This document shows positions 14,696-21,614 of a DNA stretch of 21,614 nt, piece by piece (within the stretch, counting starts at the first letter, position 1; each line of letters opens with the position of its first letter). A program made the translations under genes and the position numbers. This DNA is from Bacteroidales bacterium (GTDB lineage: Bacteria; Bacteroidota; Bacteroidia; Bacteroidales; JAADGE01), in NCBI GenBank assembly GCA_029932445.1, contig JAOZQB010000020.1, positions 1-21,614 of the forward strand, read 5' to 3'. The notes beneath the pieces were generated by a model. It was not told the origin of the DNA, did no database searches, and was given only the letters and a program-made list of their open reading frames with translations.

Positions 14696-15805
14696 TTATT
14701 GATTTTGAGTTAACCAAATAATACCGCCTATAATTGCAGCTGCAGCCAAAACAGCTAAAGTAATTTTAATCCAACTCCAAGGTCTTTCGCCTTGAACTTC
14801 TCCGGTTCTGGCATTAATCATAAAACGATACACTTTTTCTTTGTATTTGTAGGCACTTAACCAAATAGGCAATAAAATATGTTTAAATGTTGTAGACATA
14901 TAATCAGTATTCATTGAAGAAATACGCTGGTGATCTCCGCCGATATCTCTGTGAATATCTTGTCGAATAACAGGTTCCATTTTCCCTTTTGCCAATGTAA
15001 AACCGTTTTCCAAACTTACCTGATAAGTTTCCGATTTAAAACCGCTCAAATATTTTGTATCATACGGAACCAAATTTTGTAAGTCCCAAGGTTCCAATCG
15101 GTCGACATATTTTCTCGGTAAAGTATCGCTTGCCGGCACCATCACATCATCAAATACTCTTGATACTCTTCCGCTTACCGATGACCATCGGGTTTTTGTT
15201 ACGGTTCTGGATTTTTGTTGTCCGTCTTCATAATAAGTTTCTGTTGTTTGATAATCATCACCCCGTTGACCTGAATAATTAGTTCGTGTGTCGGAATCAT
15301 AAGTCCAATAGGGCGTATAAATTCCGGCAAGGTCTTCGGTTTGTCGAGCCTGCGATTTTAACTTATTGGGGGCAAACCAAAGTTTCTTCAGCCATTTTTT
15401 ATACAATGCATGCCCTTCTTTTTTACCAACTTTAAAAGATAACATGGCTTTCGGAGCAATAATACTTGAAGTATGCGCTTCTTTTGAAACTAAAGGACTT
15501 CCGCAAAAATCACATTCCGAAGATACGATATTGGGATCAAAAGTTGTTTCTGCTCCGCAAGAATCACATTTAACAGTCGTAATCTCAATTTTCGGAGCAA
15601 TGTCTGCTTGATTATTTATATAACTCTTAAAATCAAGTTCTTGAACGGCTTGAATTTTTGCTTCTTCGTCAATTTCAATTTCATTTAATGCGCCGCAAAA
15701 TTCACATTTTAAACTGTCCGTACCGGGCGCAAAAGTTAATTTGGCTCCGCAATTGTTACAAATGATTTCATTTTGTCTGCTTTCACTTACTTTTTTTTCT
15801 TCCAT
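14696..15805 (-). CDS. double zinc-ribbon protein with C-terminal membrane anchor (YdjG-like)
   Basis: This is a 369-residue protein with two tandem zinc ribbons and a tail anchor. The start is the ATG at 15805 (MEEKKVSES); the frame extends three codons to a TTG that is less plausible. Cysteines C16/C19 (CNNC) with C34/C37 (CEFC), and C80/C83 (CDSC) with C98/C101 (CDFC), form two zinc-binding knuckle sets. A long middle domain follows with the conserved AGIYTPYWTYDSDT segment, and a single membrane helix lies near the C-terminus (about 345-365). Such proteins are often mis-named as primosomal or replication factors because of the zinc ribbons. The upstream SPFH gene and the order recall the ydjG-ydjI pair of Bacillus, where the products act together at the membrane. 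Role by analogy: membrane-stress adaptor or recruiter; this is inference. Confidence 0.8.
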   Translation of the reverse strand: MEEKKVSESRQNEIICNNCGAKLTFAPGTDSLKCEFCGALNEIEIDEEAKIQAVQELDFKSYINNQADIAPKIEITTVKCDSCGAETTFDPNIVSSECDFCGSPLVSKEAHTSSIIAPKAMLSFKVGKKEGHALYKKWLKKLWFAPNKLKSQARQTEDLAGIYTPYWTYDSDTRTNYSGQRGDDYQTTETYYEDGQQKSRTVTKTRWSSVSGRVSRVFDDVMVPASDTLPRKYVDRLEPWDLQNLVPYDTKYLSGFKSETYQVSLENGFTLAKGKMEPVIRQDIHRDIGGDHQRISSMNTDYMSTTFKHILLPIWLSAYKYKEKVYRFMINARTGEVQGERPWSWIKITLAVLAAAAIIGGIIWLTQNQ

Positions 15806-15874
15806 AATAAACAATAATACGCATTAAAACACTTAAATTAAAAAAAAACATCTGTTAAAGATAACTTTAAAAAA

Positions 15875-16984
15875 CTACATCGGTGGCGGAGGAGGCGGAG
15901 GTGTTGATCCGAACAGCCCGGTAATTTCCGGAACTTCACCGGCTGCCAACCAACCGGACATGCCTTGTTTCCATACAAAAGTTTTTTTTGTTAATTGTCC
16001 CTGAGCAATCATTTGTTTCAGAACCTCAGTATTAAAAGGTCCTTGTTGTTGTCCGTTAACAGAAACAAAATATTGAATAACCGGTGGAGGAGGCGGTGCA
16101 TTTTGCGGTGTTTTTTGTTGTTGCTGATTTTGCATCATTTGATTTTGATTCATCATTTGTTGCATCATTGCCATTCCCATCATACCTTCCATGCCGCCAC
16201 CCGCTCCGGGATTTTTGGCAGCACCTTCCATGGCATCGGCAGCTTTCATTTGTGAATATTTATTCATATCTCCCAGCATATTCATTCCGGTTCCTTCATC
16301 TAATTTTTCTTGTAATTTTTCCGGTAAACTGATACTTGAAACTAAGAATTTTGTAATTTCCAGACCATATTCTTTAAATTCTTCAGCAAGTTTTTTCTGG
16401 CAAAATTCAGAAATATCTTTGTAATTTTGTGCCATATCCAGTAAAGGAATTCCGCTTTCACCAACGGCATCAATAAATTGCGTAACAATTAAATTTCGCA
16501 TTTCACCTGCAATCTCATCCGTTGTAAAATCACCGCTTGTACCAAGTACCTCTTTTATAAATTTTACCGGATCAACAACTTTCATTGTATAAGCTCCGAA
16601 AGCTCTTAAACTGACACGTCCGAAATCGGCATCACGCACATAAAAAACATTGGGCGTTCCCCATTTTTGATTTGTAAATCGTTTTGTATTAATGAAATAG
16701 ACCTCAGCTTTAAACGGACTGTTAAATCCGTGCATCCATGCATTTAAAGTTGTAAGAATCGGCAAATTTTGTGTTGTAAGTTCATAACGTCCCGGAGGAA
16801 AAACATCAGCAATTTTACCTTCATTAATAAAAACGGCAACTTGAGATTCTCTTACCGTTAATTGTGCACCGTTTTTTATTTCATTACCGTAACGTTCAAA
16901 ACGGTATGCAATGGTATCACTACTGCTGTCCAACCATTCGATGACATCAATAATTTCACCTTTTAATTTATCAAATAATCCCAT
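15875..16984 (-). CDS. SPFH/Band 7 protein with C-terminal GYF_2 domain (YdjI-like)
   Basis: This is a 369-residue cytoplasmic SPFH (stomatin/prohibitin/flotillin) protein of the virion-core-like YdjI type. The SPFH part runs from about residue 20 to 235, opening with IAYRFERYGNEIKNGAQLTV and containing GRYELTTQNLPIL. It is followed by a Met- and Gln-rich low-complexity segment (about 265-295), a proline run (297-301), a GYF_2 domain (about 305-355, from YFVSVNGQQQGPF to SGWLAAGEVPEI) and a final run of seven prolines. The GYF domain usually binds proline-rich partners, so the flanking proline runs suggest self-assembly. It has no membrane helix, unlike flotillins, so membrane contact would come through partners such as the zinc-ribbon protein encoded 69 nt downstream. 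It begins 95 nt after the sigma-factor gene on the same strand. Confidence 0.87.
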   Translation of the reverse strand: MGLFDKLKGEIIDVIEWLDSSSDTIAYRFERYGNEIKNGAQLTVRESQVAVFINEGKIADVFPPGRYELTTQNLPILTTLNAWMHGFNSPFKAEVYFINTKRFTNQKWGTPNVFYVRDADFGRVSLRAFGAYTMKVVDPVKFIKEVLGTSGDFTTDEIAGEMRNLIVTQFIDAVGESGIPLLDMAQNYKDISEFCQKKLAEEFKEYGLEITKFLVSSISLPEKLQEKLDEGTGMNMLGDMNKYSQMKAADAMEGAAKNPGAGGGMEGMMGMAMMQQMMNQNQMMQNQQQQKTPQNAPPPPPVIQYFVSVNGQQQGPFNTEVLKQMIAQGQLTKKTFVWKQGMSGWLAAGEVPEITGLFGSTPPPPPPPM

Positions 16985-17079
16985 TTTTATATAGTTTAGT
17001 TAATTTTTATTTTCGGGCTTTGAAAATACAACTTTTTAAGATACCGGCAAAGTTTTATTGATTAAAACAAAAAAACTTT

Positions 17080-17934
17080 CTACAAATATTTTTTAAGAAT
17101 TTCACTTTTCCGTTTCAAAATTTTTAATGTACGGCTTTTAAGTTGCCGAACACGTTCGCGAGTAATTTCGAAATTAGCACCGATTTCTTCCAGTGTTAAA
17201 GGATGTTGCATTTCTAAACCGTAGTATTGCTTAATAATTTCGGCTTCACGAAGCGGTAAAGTAGCAAGGATACGTTTTAATTCTGTAGTCAGCGATTGTT
17301 TTATTAACTCTTTTTCAGGAGAATCAGAACTTCCGCTACTGATGATACTGTATAAAGACATGCTTTCATCATCATTAATCGGTGCATCCATTGATATATT
17401 TCGGTCGGTATTGGCAATAACTCGTTGTACGTCTTTAGGGGCAATTTTTAATTCATCGGCAATTTCTTTTACGGAAGGTTCTCTTTGAAATTTTTGCAAT
17501 AATTCAAAAAATGTTCGATTTACTCTGTTAGCCGTTGTAATTTTATTAAGCGGCAACCTCACAATTCGAGAATGTTCGGCAAGTGCTTGAAGAATGGATT
17601 GCCTGATCCACCAAACAGCATACGAAATAAATTTAAATCCTTTGGTTTCATCAAACCTTTTAGCTGCTTTTATTAAACCGATGTTTCCTTCATTTATTAA
17701 GTCAATTAAGCTGAGGCCCTGATTTTGATATTGTTTGGCAACCGAAACGACAAAACGAAGATTCGCTTTTATCATTTTGTCCAATGCATTAATATCTCCT
17801 TTTCTGATTTTTTGTGCAAGAACAGCTTCTTCTTCTGCCGTAACCATAGCATATCTGCTGATTTCATGCAAATATTTATCAAGTGAAAGAGATTCTCGAT
17901 TGGTTACTTGCCTTGTTATTTTCAGTTGCTTCAT
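17080..17934 (-). CDS. rpoD: primary (vegetative) RNA polymerase sigma factor of the Bacteroidota type
   Basis: This is a 284-residue group-1 sigma factor. Bacteroidota primary sigma factors are short because they lack most of region 1.1, and this length and start (MKQLKITRQVTNRESLSLDKYL) are typical. Region 2 contains KANLRFVVSVAKQYQNQGL (about 57-74), DLINEGNIGLIKAAKRFD and the promoter-melting and -7 reading segment FISYAVWWIRQSILQAL (102-118). Region 3 begins near RIVRLPLNK, and region 4.2 has the helix-turn-helix LTLEEIGANFEITRERVRQLKSRTLKILKR (about 247-275), which reads the -33 element. It should recognise the TTTG/TAnnTTTG promoters listed in this window. It lies 92 nt after an AAA+ gene and 95 nt before an SPFH gene on the same strand. 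No clear promoter of its own was found; the best -7 candidate, TTCTTTTG on the minus strand near 17946-17953, has one mismatch. Confidence 0.95.
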   Translation of the reverse strand: MKQLKITRQVTNRESLSLDKYLHEISRYAMVTAEEEAVLAQKIRKGDINALDKMIKANLRFVVSVAKQYQNQGLSLIDLINEGNIGLIKAAKRFDETKGFKFISYAVWWIRQSILQALAEHSRIVRLPLNKITTANRVNRTFFELLQKFQREPSVKEIADELKIAPKDVQRVIANTDRNISMDAPINDDESMSLYSIISSGSSDSPEKELIKQSLTTELKRILATLPLREAEIIKQYYGLEMQHPLTLEEIGANFEITRERVRQLKSRTLKILKRKSEILKKYL

Positions 17935-18026
17935 AGATAAATGTGCAAAAGAATTTAAAATAAAATCAGACTTGACGTTTTAACATGCTAAAAGTAAACA
18001 TTATTAATGTATTAAAAAACAATATT

Positions 18027-20615
18027 TTAAAAACCTATTGCCCCTGAAGAACCCAAAGCTTTATTTACCTCAATATCTTTTACATCCGGATATGTCACAG
18101 TTCTTACAGCTTCAGCAGAACGTTTTCTTGCAGGGACCGATGCCATTCTTAAATTTTGTTTTCGTACGGTTTCTTCAACAATTTTCCTGATTGTTCTGGC
18201 ATTTCCGAAATATTTATCGCGTGCTTTATATAATTTCTTAATATAAAATTTTAAATACTCTTCGGCCTCATTATCAGGCATTAAATCTTCGACATTTAAC
18301 ATTTGCAAACATATTTCATAAAGTATTTCGGGACTGTAATCTTTAAAAATCAAGGTTTTGTCAAATCGTGATTTCAGACCCGGATTTATTTTCAGGAAAT
18401 TTTCCATATTTCCGGGATAACCGGCAACGATAACTGCAAATTTACCTCTGTTATCTTCCATATTTTTAAGAATAACTTCTATGGCTTCATTACCGTAACT
18501 GTTTTGTCCGCCCCCTGCAAGTGCATATGCTTCATCAATAAATAAGACTCCGCCCAATGCATCATCAATTTTCCCCTTCGTTTTAAGTGCGGTTTGCCCG
18601 ACATAACCCGCTACAAGACCTTCTTTTCCGGTTTCAACAATATGCCCGCGTTCAAGCAAACCGAGAGCTTTATATATTTTCCCGAAAATACGTGCTAAAG
18701 TTGTTTTCCCGGTACCGGGATTACCGCTGAAAATAGCATGTAAAGAAAATTTATTCAAGACATCTTTCCCGGTTTCTTTATAAAATTTTACAAGCTTTAT
18801 CAGTTCGTTAACTTCATTCTTAATCTCATTCATTCCGACCAGAGCATTCATTTCGTCTGTTGCTTCTTTCAATAACTCATTATCAATCGGAATCAGAACA
18901 AGGCTTTTTGATTTAATACTTTCAATTTTTCGTATGTCTTCGGAAGTAATAACCGATAATTCTTCATTTGTCAAATCTTTAACATTCTCGCGTTGCATCA
19001 ATCGCAAACCCATATTCATTTTACCCTCATCAATTAAAGAATAGGCAAAGCGTGCATTCCCGAATGTGTAATCGCGATTTCGAAACGCTTCGGTAAGTGT
19101 TTTCCGAATTATTTCTGCTGCATCATCTGTTAAAACGACATTCCGTTTATCTGCAGCATAAAAGGCAATATCAAATAATTCGTCAGGCGTATAATCATCA
19201 AAATGAAAAAAATATTTTATTCTTGATTTTAAGCCGGGATTTGATTTAATCATAAACATAGTTTCTTTCGGATATCCCGCCATCATTATTGCAATATCTT
19301 TTTCGCCGTCACTCATTTCTTTTACTAAAACTTCAATGACTTCTTTCCCGAAATCTTTTTTATCTTCATCAGAACGAGCAAGCATATATGCCTCATCAAT
19401 AAATAAAATTCCGCCTCGTGCTTCTTTAAGCGCTTCTTTAACCTTAGGTGCCGTTTGGCCTATAAACTCACCGATTAAATCAGCTCTGTCAACTTCGTGA
19501 ACATGACCTTTTGAAAGTAATCCTTTCTTCTGATAAATTTTCCCTAATAATTTTACAACGGTCGTTTTTCCGGTTCCCGGATTACCCGTAAAAACACTGT
19601 GAAGTGTAATTTCTTCTGTATCATCAAACCCCTTTTCTTTTCGGAGTTTAAGGAAATCAATATAGTTAATATGATCTTTAACCTTTTGTTTTATAGTCTG
19701 CAAACCTATCAAACCGTCCAGATGTGCTATCAAATCTTCAAGGGTTTCCGTATCTTCAGGTTGAGAATCCGAGTTGCCGATTACTGCAGGATTTTCTGCC
19801 AAAGGTAATTCTCCTTCAACATCGTTTTCTTCTGTCGTAAAATAGGCAGAAGCAATTAAAGTATCCATAAACACAATCTCAATTCTGTATTTATCATCTT
19901 TCCACGAACCGGGAGCTATATTTCCCCATCCTCTTTCAAAAGTAAAAATTTTATCTTTATTACCGTTGGGAATAAATTTTAAACTGTCAATTTTAGCTTT
20001 ATAATGCCCGGCATCATCATAAATATTAATAAAATATTCCAGATAAAATGCTTTATTCGTCTTAATTTTAAAATCAGTTTCAACCCAAACATATCGAGTT
20101 TTTTCTTTAGAGAATGCTTTTAAATATTTCCTTTCGGTTTGGTTCCAAGCTTCAAAATCGCCTTCATATAATTTAACGGATTCAACTTCCAAATACGGAT
20201 TACTCTCTTCACTGACTTGACCGATATCATAAATGTAAAATAATTGTGTTCCTGCTAATTTGCCGTCAATGTAAGCTTCACAGCGATAAGTTCCTGCTTT
20301 CCAATATCCGCCGGCATTTTCAACGCCCCAACTTTCATAAACAGATGCAATATTATCGTCTTTACTGATATTTACTGTTTTACTTAAATTACAAATTTCT
20401 TTCGTTTTTTCATCAGAAATCTTAAAAGCTTTCAAAGTAATATCAGCTGTCCAATCTTCAATATCAAACTTTTTATTATATATCGAAAGTTCAGAACGAA
20501 GATATGATATTTCATCTTTATCAAACACCCTGCGATATTTTTTGGTTGAATCAACCATCCACTCCGAAGATGCATAAATTTTTAAAGACTTATATTTAAA
20601 CAATTTTTTATTCAA
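18027..20615 (-). CDS. tandem CbxX/CfxQ-type AAA+ ATPase with duplicated N-terminal domain; TTG start
   Basis: This is an 862-residue protein with two AAA+ modules of the CbxX/CfxQ (CbbX, SpoVK-like) type. Module 1 (about 290-560) has Walker A GNPGTGKTT (344-352) and Walker B LFIDEAY (404-410); module 2 (about 585-825) has GNPGTGKTT (631-639) and LFIDEAY (691-697). Both keep a GxxGQTA pore-loop region, the NPGLKSR arginine finger (R465 and R750) and FGNAR sensor 2. The first 270 residues hold two copies of a beta-rich domain of about 130 residues (about 8-128 and 141-260), alignable at LKIYASSEW.VDSTKKY / VKLYEGDFEAWNQTERKY and at WG....G.WK...YR.E. There is no ATG near the start; the duplication extends upstream of the first ATG (codon 20), favouring TTG at 20615 or at 20603. 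Such ATPases remodel protein complexes; the partner here is unknown. Confidence 0.88.
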   Translation of the reverse strand: MNKKLFKYKSLKIYASSEWMVDSTKKYRRVFDKDEISYLRSELSIYNKKFDIEDWTADITLKAFKISDEKTKEICNLSKTVNISKDDNIASVYESWGVENAGGYWKAGTYRCEAYIDGKLAGTQLFYIYDIGQVSEESNPYLEVESVKLYEGDFEAWNQTERKYLKAFSKEKTRYVWVETDFKIKTNKAFYLEYFINIYDDAGHYKAKIDSLKFIPNGNKDKIFTFERGWGNIAPGSWKDDKYRIEIVFMDTLIASAYFTTEENDVEGELPLAENPAVIGNSDSQPEDTETLEDLIAHLDGLIGLQTIKQKVKDHINYIDFLKLRKEKGFDDTEEITLHSVFTGNPGTGKTTVVKLLGKIYQKKGLLSKGHVHEVDRADLIGEFIGQTAPKVKEALKEARGGILFIDEAYMLARSDEDKKDFGKEVIEVLVKEMSDGEKDIAIMMAGYPKETMFMIKSNPGLKSRIKYFFHFDDYTPDELFDIAFYAADKRNVVLTDDAAEIIRKTLTEAFRNRDYTFGNARFAYSLIDEGKMNMGLRLMQRENVKDLTNEELSVITSEDIRKIESIKSKSLVLIPIDNELLKEATDEMNALVGMNEIKNEVNELIKLVKFYKETGKDVLNKFSLHAIFSGNPGTGKTTLARIFGKIYKALGLLERGHIVETGKEGLVAGYVGQTALKTKGKIDDALGGVLFIDEAYALAGGGQNSYGNEAIEVILKNMEDNRGKFAVIVAGYPGNMENFLKINPGLKSRFDKTLIFKDYSPEILYEICLQMLNVEDLMPDNEAEEYLKFYIKKLYKARDKYFGNARTIRKIVEETVRKQNLRMASVPARKRSAEAVRTVTYPDVKDIEVNKALGSSGAIGF

Positions 20616-20627
20616 GGTTTTTATTTA

Positions 20628-20635
20628 CAAAAATA
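20628..20635 (-). promoter_or_regulatory. -7 element of the AAA+ gene
   Basis: The minus strand reads TATTTTTG, a TAnnTTTG match, 12 nt before the TTG at 20615. The leader would be only about 5-7 nt, and no ATG follows within 60 nt, which supports the TTG start. No TTTG is seen about 20 nt further upstream. Confidence 0.5.
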
Positions 20636-20718
20636 ATCAGAAATAGGTTTAATAAAAATTCTATTTTATAAAACTACAGAATATATCAAAATAAATCGCT
20701 AAATTAATTTTGTTTTAG

Positions 20719-20726
20719 TAATTTTG
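20719..20726 (+). promoter_or_regulatory. -7 element of the CheR-like gene
   Basis: TAATTTTG matches TAnnTTTG, nine nt before the ATG at 20736, giving a nearly leaderless transcript. The TTTG at 20709-20712 is too close to be the -33 element, and none is seen at the usual distance. It is divergent from the AAA+ promoter in the same 120-bp spacer. Confidence 0.45.
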
Positions 20727-20735
20727 AACGCAAAT

Positions 20736-21560
20736 ATGGAAGATTTAACACCTGAAGAAATACAACTTTTTATTGATGCGATTTCTGAATATTCTGATTA
20801 TGATTTCAGCGAATATTCTATAAAATCGTTTACCAGACGAGTTCAAAAACTGTTAATTGATTATCGAACGGATTTATCCGGTTTAATAAAAAAAATAAGC
20901 GAAAAAAAAGAATTTCTTGAAGAAGCCGTAAAAAATATTACTGTTAATACGACAGAAATTTTCCGAGATGCTAAGATATGGGAGACTATAAATAATCAAA
21001 TTCTGCCCACTTACCAAAATGAATTAAGAATTAATATTTGGCATGCCGGAGCATCAACCGGTCAAGAAATTTATACCATGCTTATTTTATTAAAACAACA
21101 CGGATTATATGATAAATCAAGAGTATATGCTTCGGATATTAATTCTGATGTATTGGAAATTGCAAAATCAGGAAAATATAAATACAGAGAAATTGACGAA
21201 TACATCAATAATTTTAACGAAACATATAAAGATTCGGAACAGAAATATAATATAAATGATTATTTTAAAATTTCCAGATCCAGAAATTTGATTAAAGTAA
21301 AACCCTTTCTTTTGGACAAAGCACAATACAAAATTCATGATTTAACAAATATCACAAATCCATTTGCCGTTAAATACAATATTATTTTTTGCAGAAATGT
21401 TTTGATATACTTTAATCATGAGTTACAAAACAGAATTATTAAATTATTTGAAAAATCTTTATTTACCGGTGGTGCATTAATCATTGGTAAACACGAAGGT
21501 ATTTTGGGAAATATTGCTGAAAAATTTCAAAAACACGGAACAATTTATATTAAAAAATGA
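20736..21560 (+). CDS. CheR-type S-adenosylmethionine-dependent protein glutamate methyltransferase
   Basis: This is a 274-residue methyltransferase of the CheR family, which transfers a methyl group from S-adenosylmethionine to glutamates of chemoreceptor-like partners. The start is the ATG at 20736 (a TTG four codons upstream lies inside the promoter element). An N-terminal CheR_N helical domain (about 4-65) holds the basic helix IKSFTRRVQKLL, followed by NTTEIFRD (71-78), the SAM-binding motif WHAGASTGQEIYT (102-114; the usual form is STGEEPYS), ASDINSDVL (132-140) and the late motif RNVLIYF (220-226). No receptor, CheA, CheB or CheW gene is in the window, so it may serve a hybrid signalling system, as in many Bacteroidota without classical flagellar chemotaxis. 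The Q in STGQE and the I in place of P are mild departures from the norm. The remaining 54 bases downstream show no gene. Confidence 0.9.
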   Translation: MEDLTPEEIQLFIDAISEYSDYDFSEYSIKSFTRRVQKLLIDYRTDLSGLIKKISEKKEFLEEAVKNITVNTTEIFRDAKIWETINNQILPTYQNELRINIWHAGASTGQEIYTMLILLKQHGLYDKSRVYASDINSDVLEIAKSGKYKYREIDEYINNFNETYKDSEQKYNINDYFKISRSRNLIKVKPFLLDKAQYKIHDLTNITNPFAVKYNIIFCRNVLIYFNHELQNRIIKLFEKSLFTGGALIIGKHEGILGNIAEKFQKHGTIYIKK

Positions 21561-21614
21561 TGGCTTTGGTTTAATATTCCGTTGTTATTAGACTAATTGA
21601 GGTGCTAAGCAACT

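Noticed and set aside
15995..16424. Overlapping plus-strand ORFs of 77-86 codons opposite the SPFH gene
   Set aside because: They are antisense shadows of the low-complexity Met/Gln/Pro region.
17935..17960. TTCTTTTG as the rpoD promoter
   Set aside because: It has one mismatch to TAnnTTTG and no -33 element; left as a remark in the gene entry.
21561..21614. Start of another gene after CheR
   Set aside because: All frames hit stops within a few codons and nothing is recognisable in 54 bases.

Overview
The window (about 32% G+C by eye) comes from a Bacteroidota chromosome, most likely an uncultured or marine Bacteroidales/Marinilabiliales-type lineage; the exact taxon cannot be fixed from the sequence. 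The signs are a SusC/SusD outer-membrane pair, a short 284-residue primary sigma factor of the Bacteroidota type, LxxC-type lipoproteins, and many copies of the Bacteroidota promoter pattern (TTTG, about 20 nt, TAnnTTTG).

Layout. 1-1966 (-): 3'-truncated PpiD-like periplasmic folding factor. 2181-6937 (+): SusC/SusD import pair with its own promoter and a strong terminator. 7014-7772 (+): YycJ/WalJ-like metallo-hydrolase. 7920-9743 (+): peroxide-defence operon of perR, rubrerythrin and a Prx6-type peroxiredoxin, with a tiny relic of a flavin reductase-rubredoxin gene between perR and rubrerythrin. 9798-11644 (+): LuxE-like acyl-protein synthetase and a crotonase. 11645-11948: no confident gene, but stacked promoter and terminator signals and a candidate small RNA. 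11949-12671 (-): lipocalin-like lipoprotein. 12738-12978 (+): decayed histidine-kinase C-terminus. 13057-14638 (+): two lipoproteins and a Dabb-domain protein. 14696-20615 (-): four co-directional genes in transcription order, namely a tandem CbxX-type AAA+ ATPase with a duplicated N-terminal domain, primary sigma factor RpoD, an SPFH/GYF protein and a double zinc-ribbon membrane protein. 20736-21560 (+): CheR-type methyltransferase, divergent from the AAA+ gene.

How the genes fit together. PerR probably represses its own operon and releases rubrerythrin and peroxiredoxin on peroxide exposure. The SPFH and zinc-ribbon pair resembles the ydjI/ydjG pair of Bacillus, and here it shares a strand, and possibly a transcript, with the vegetative sigma factor and the AAA+ ATPase. 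The sigma factor encoded here is the expected reader of the TAnnTTTG promoters listed.

The most unusual items are two gene fossils (8365-8433 and 12738-12978), the AAA+ protein whose internal duplication supports a TTG start, and repeated junctions where a terminator U-tract runs straight into the -7 element of the next promoter. I found no CRISPR array, insertion sequence, tRNA or rRNA.
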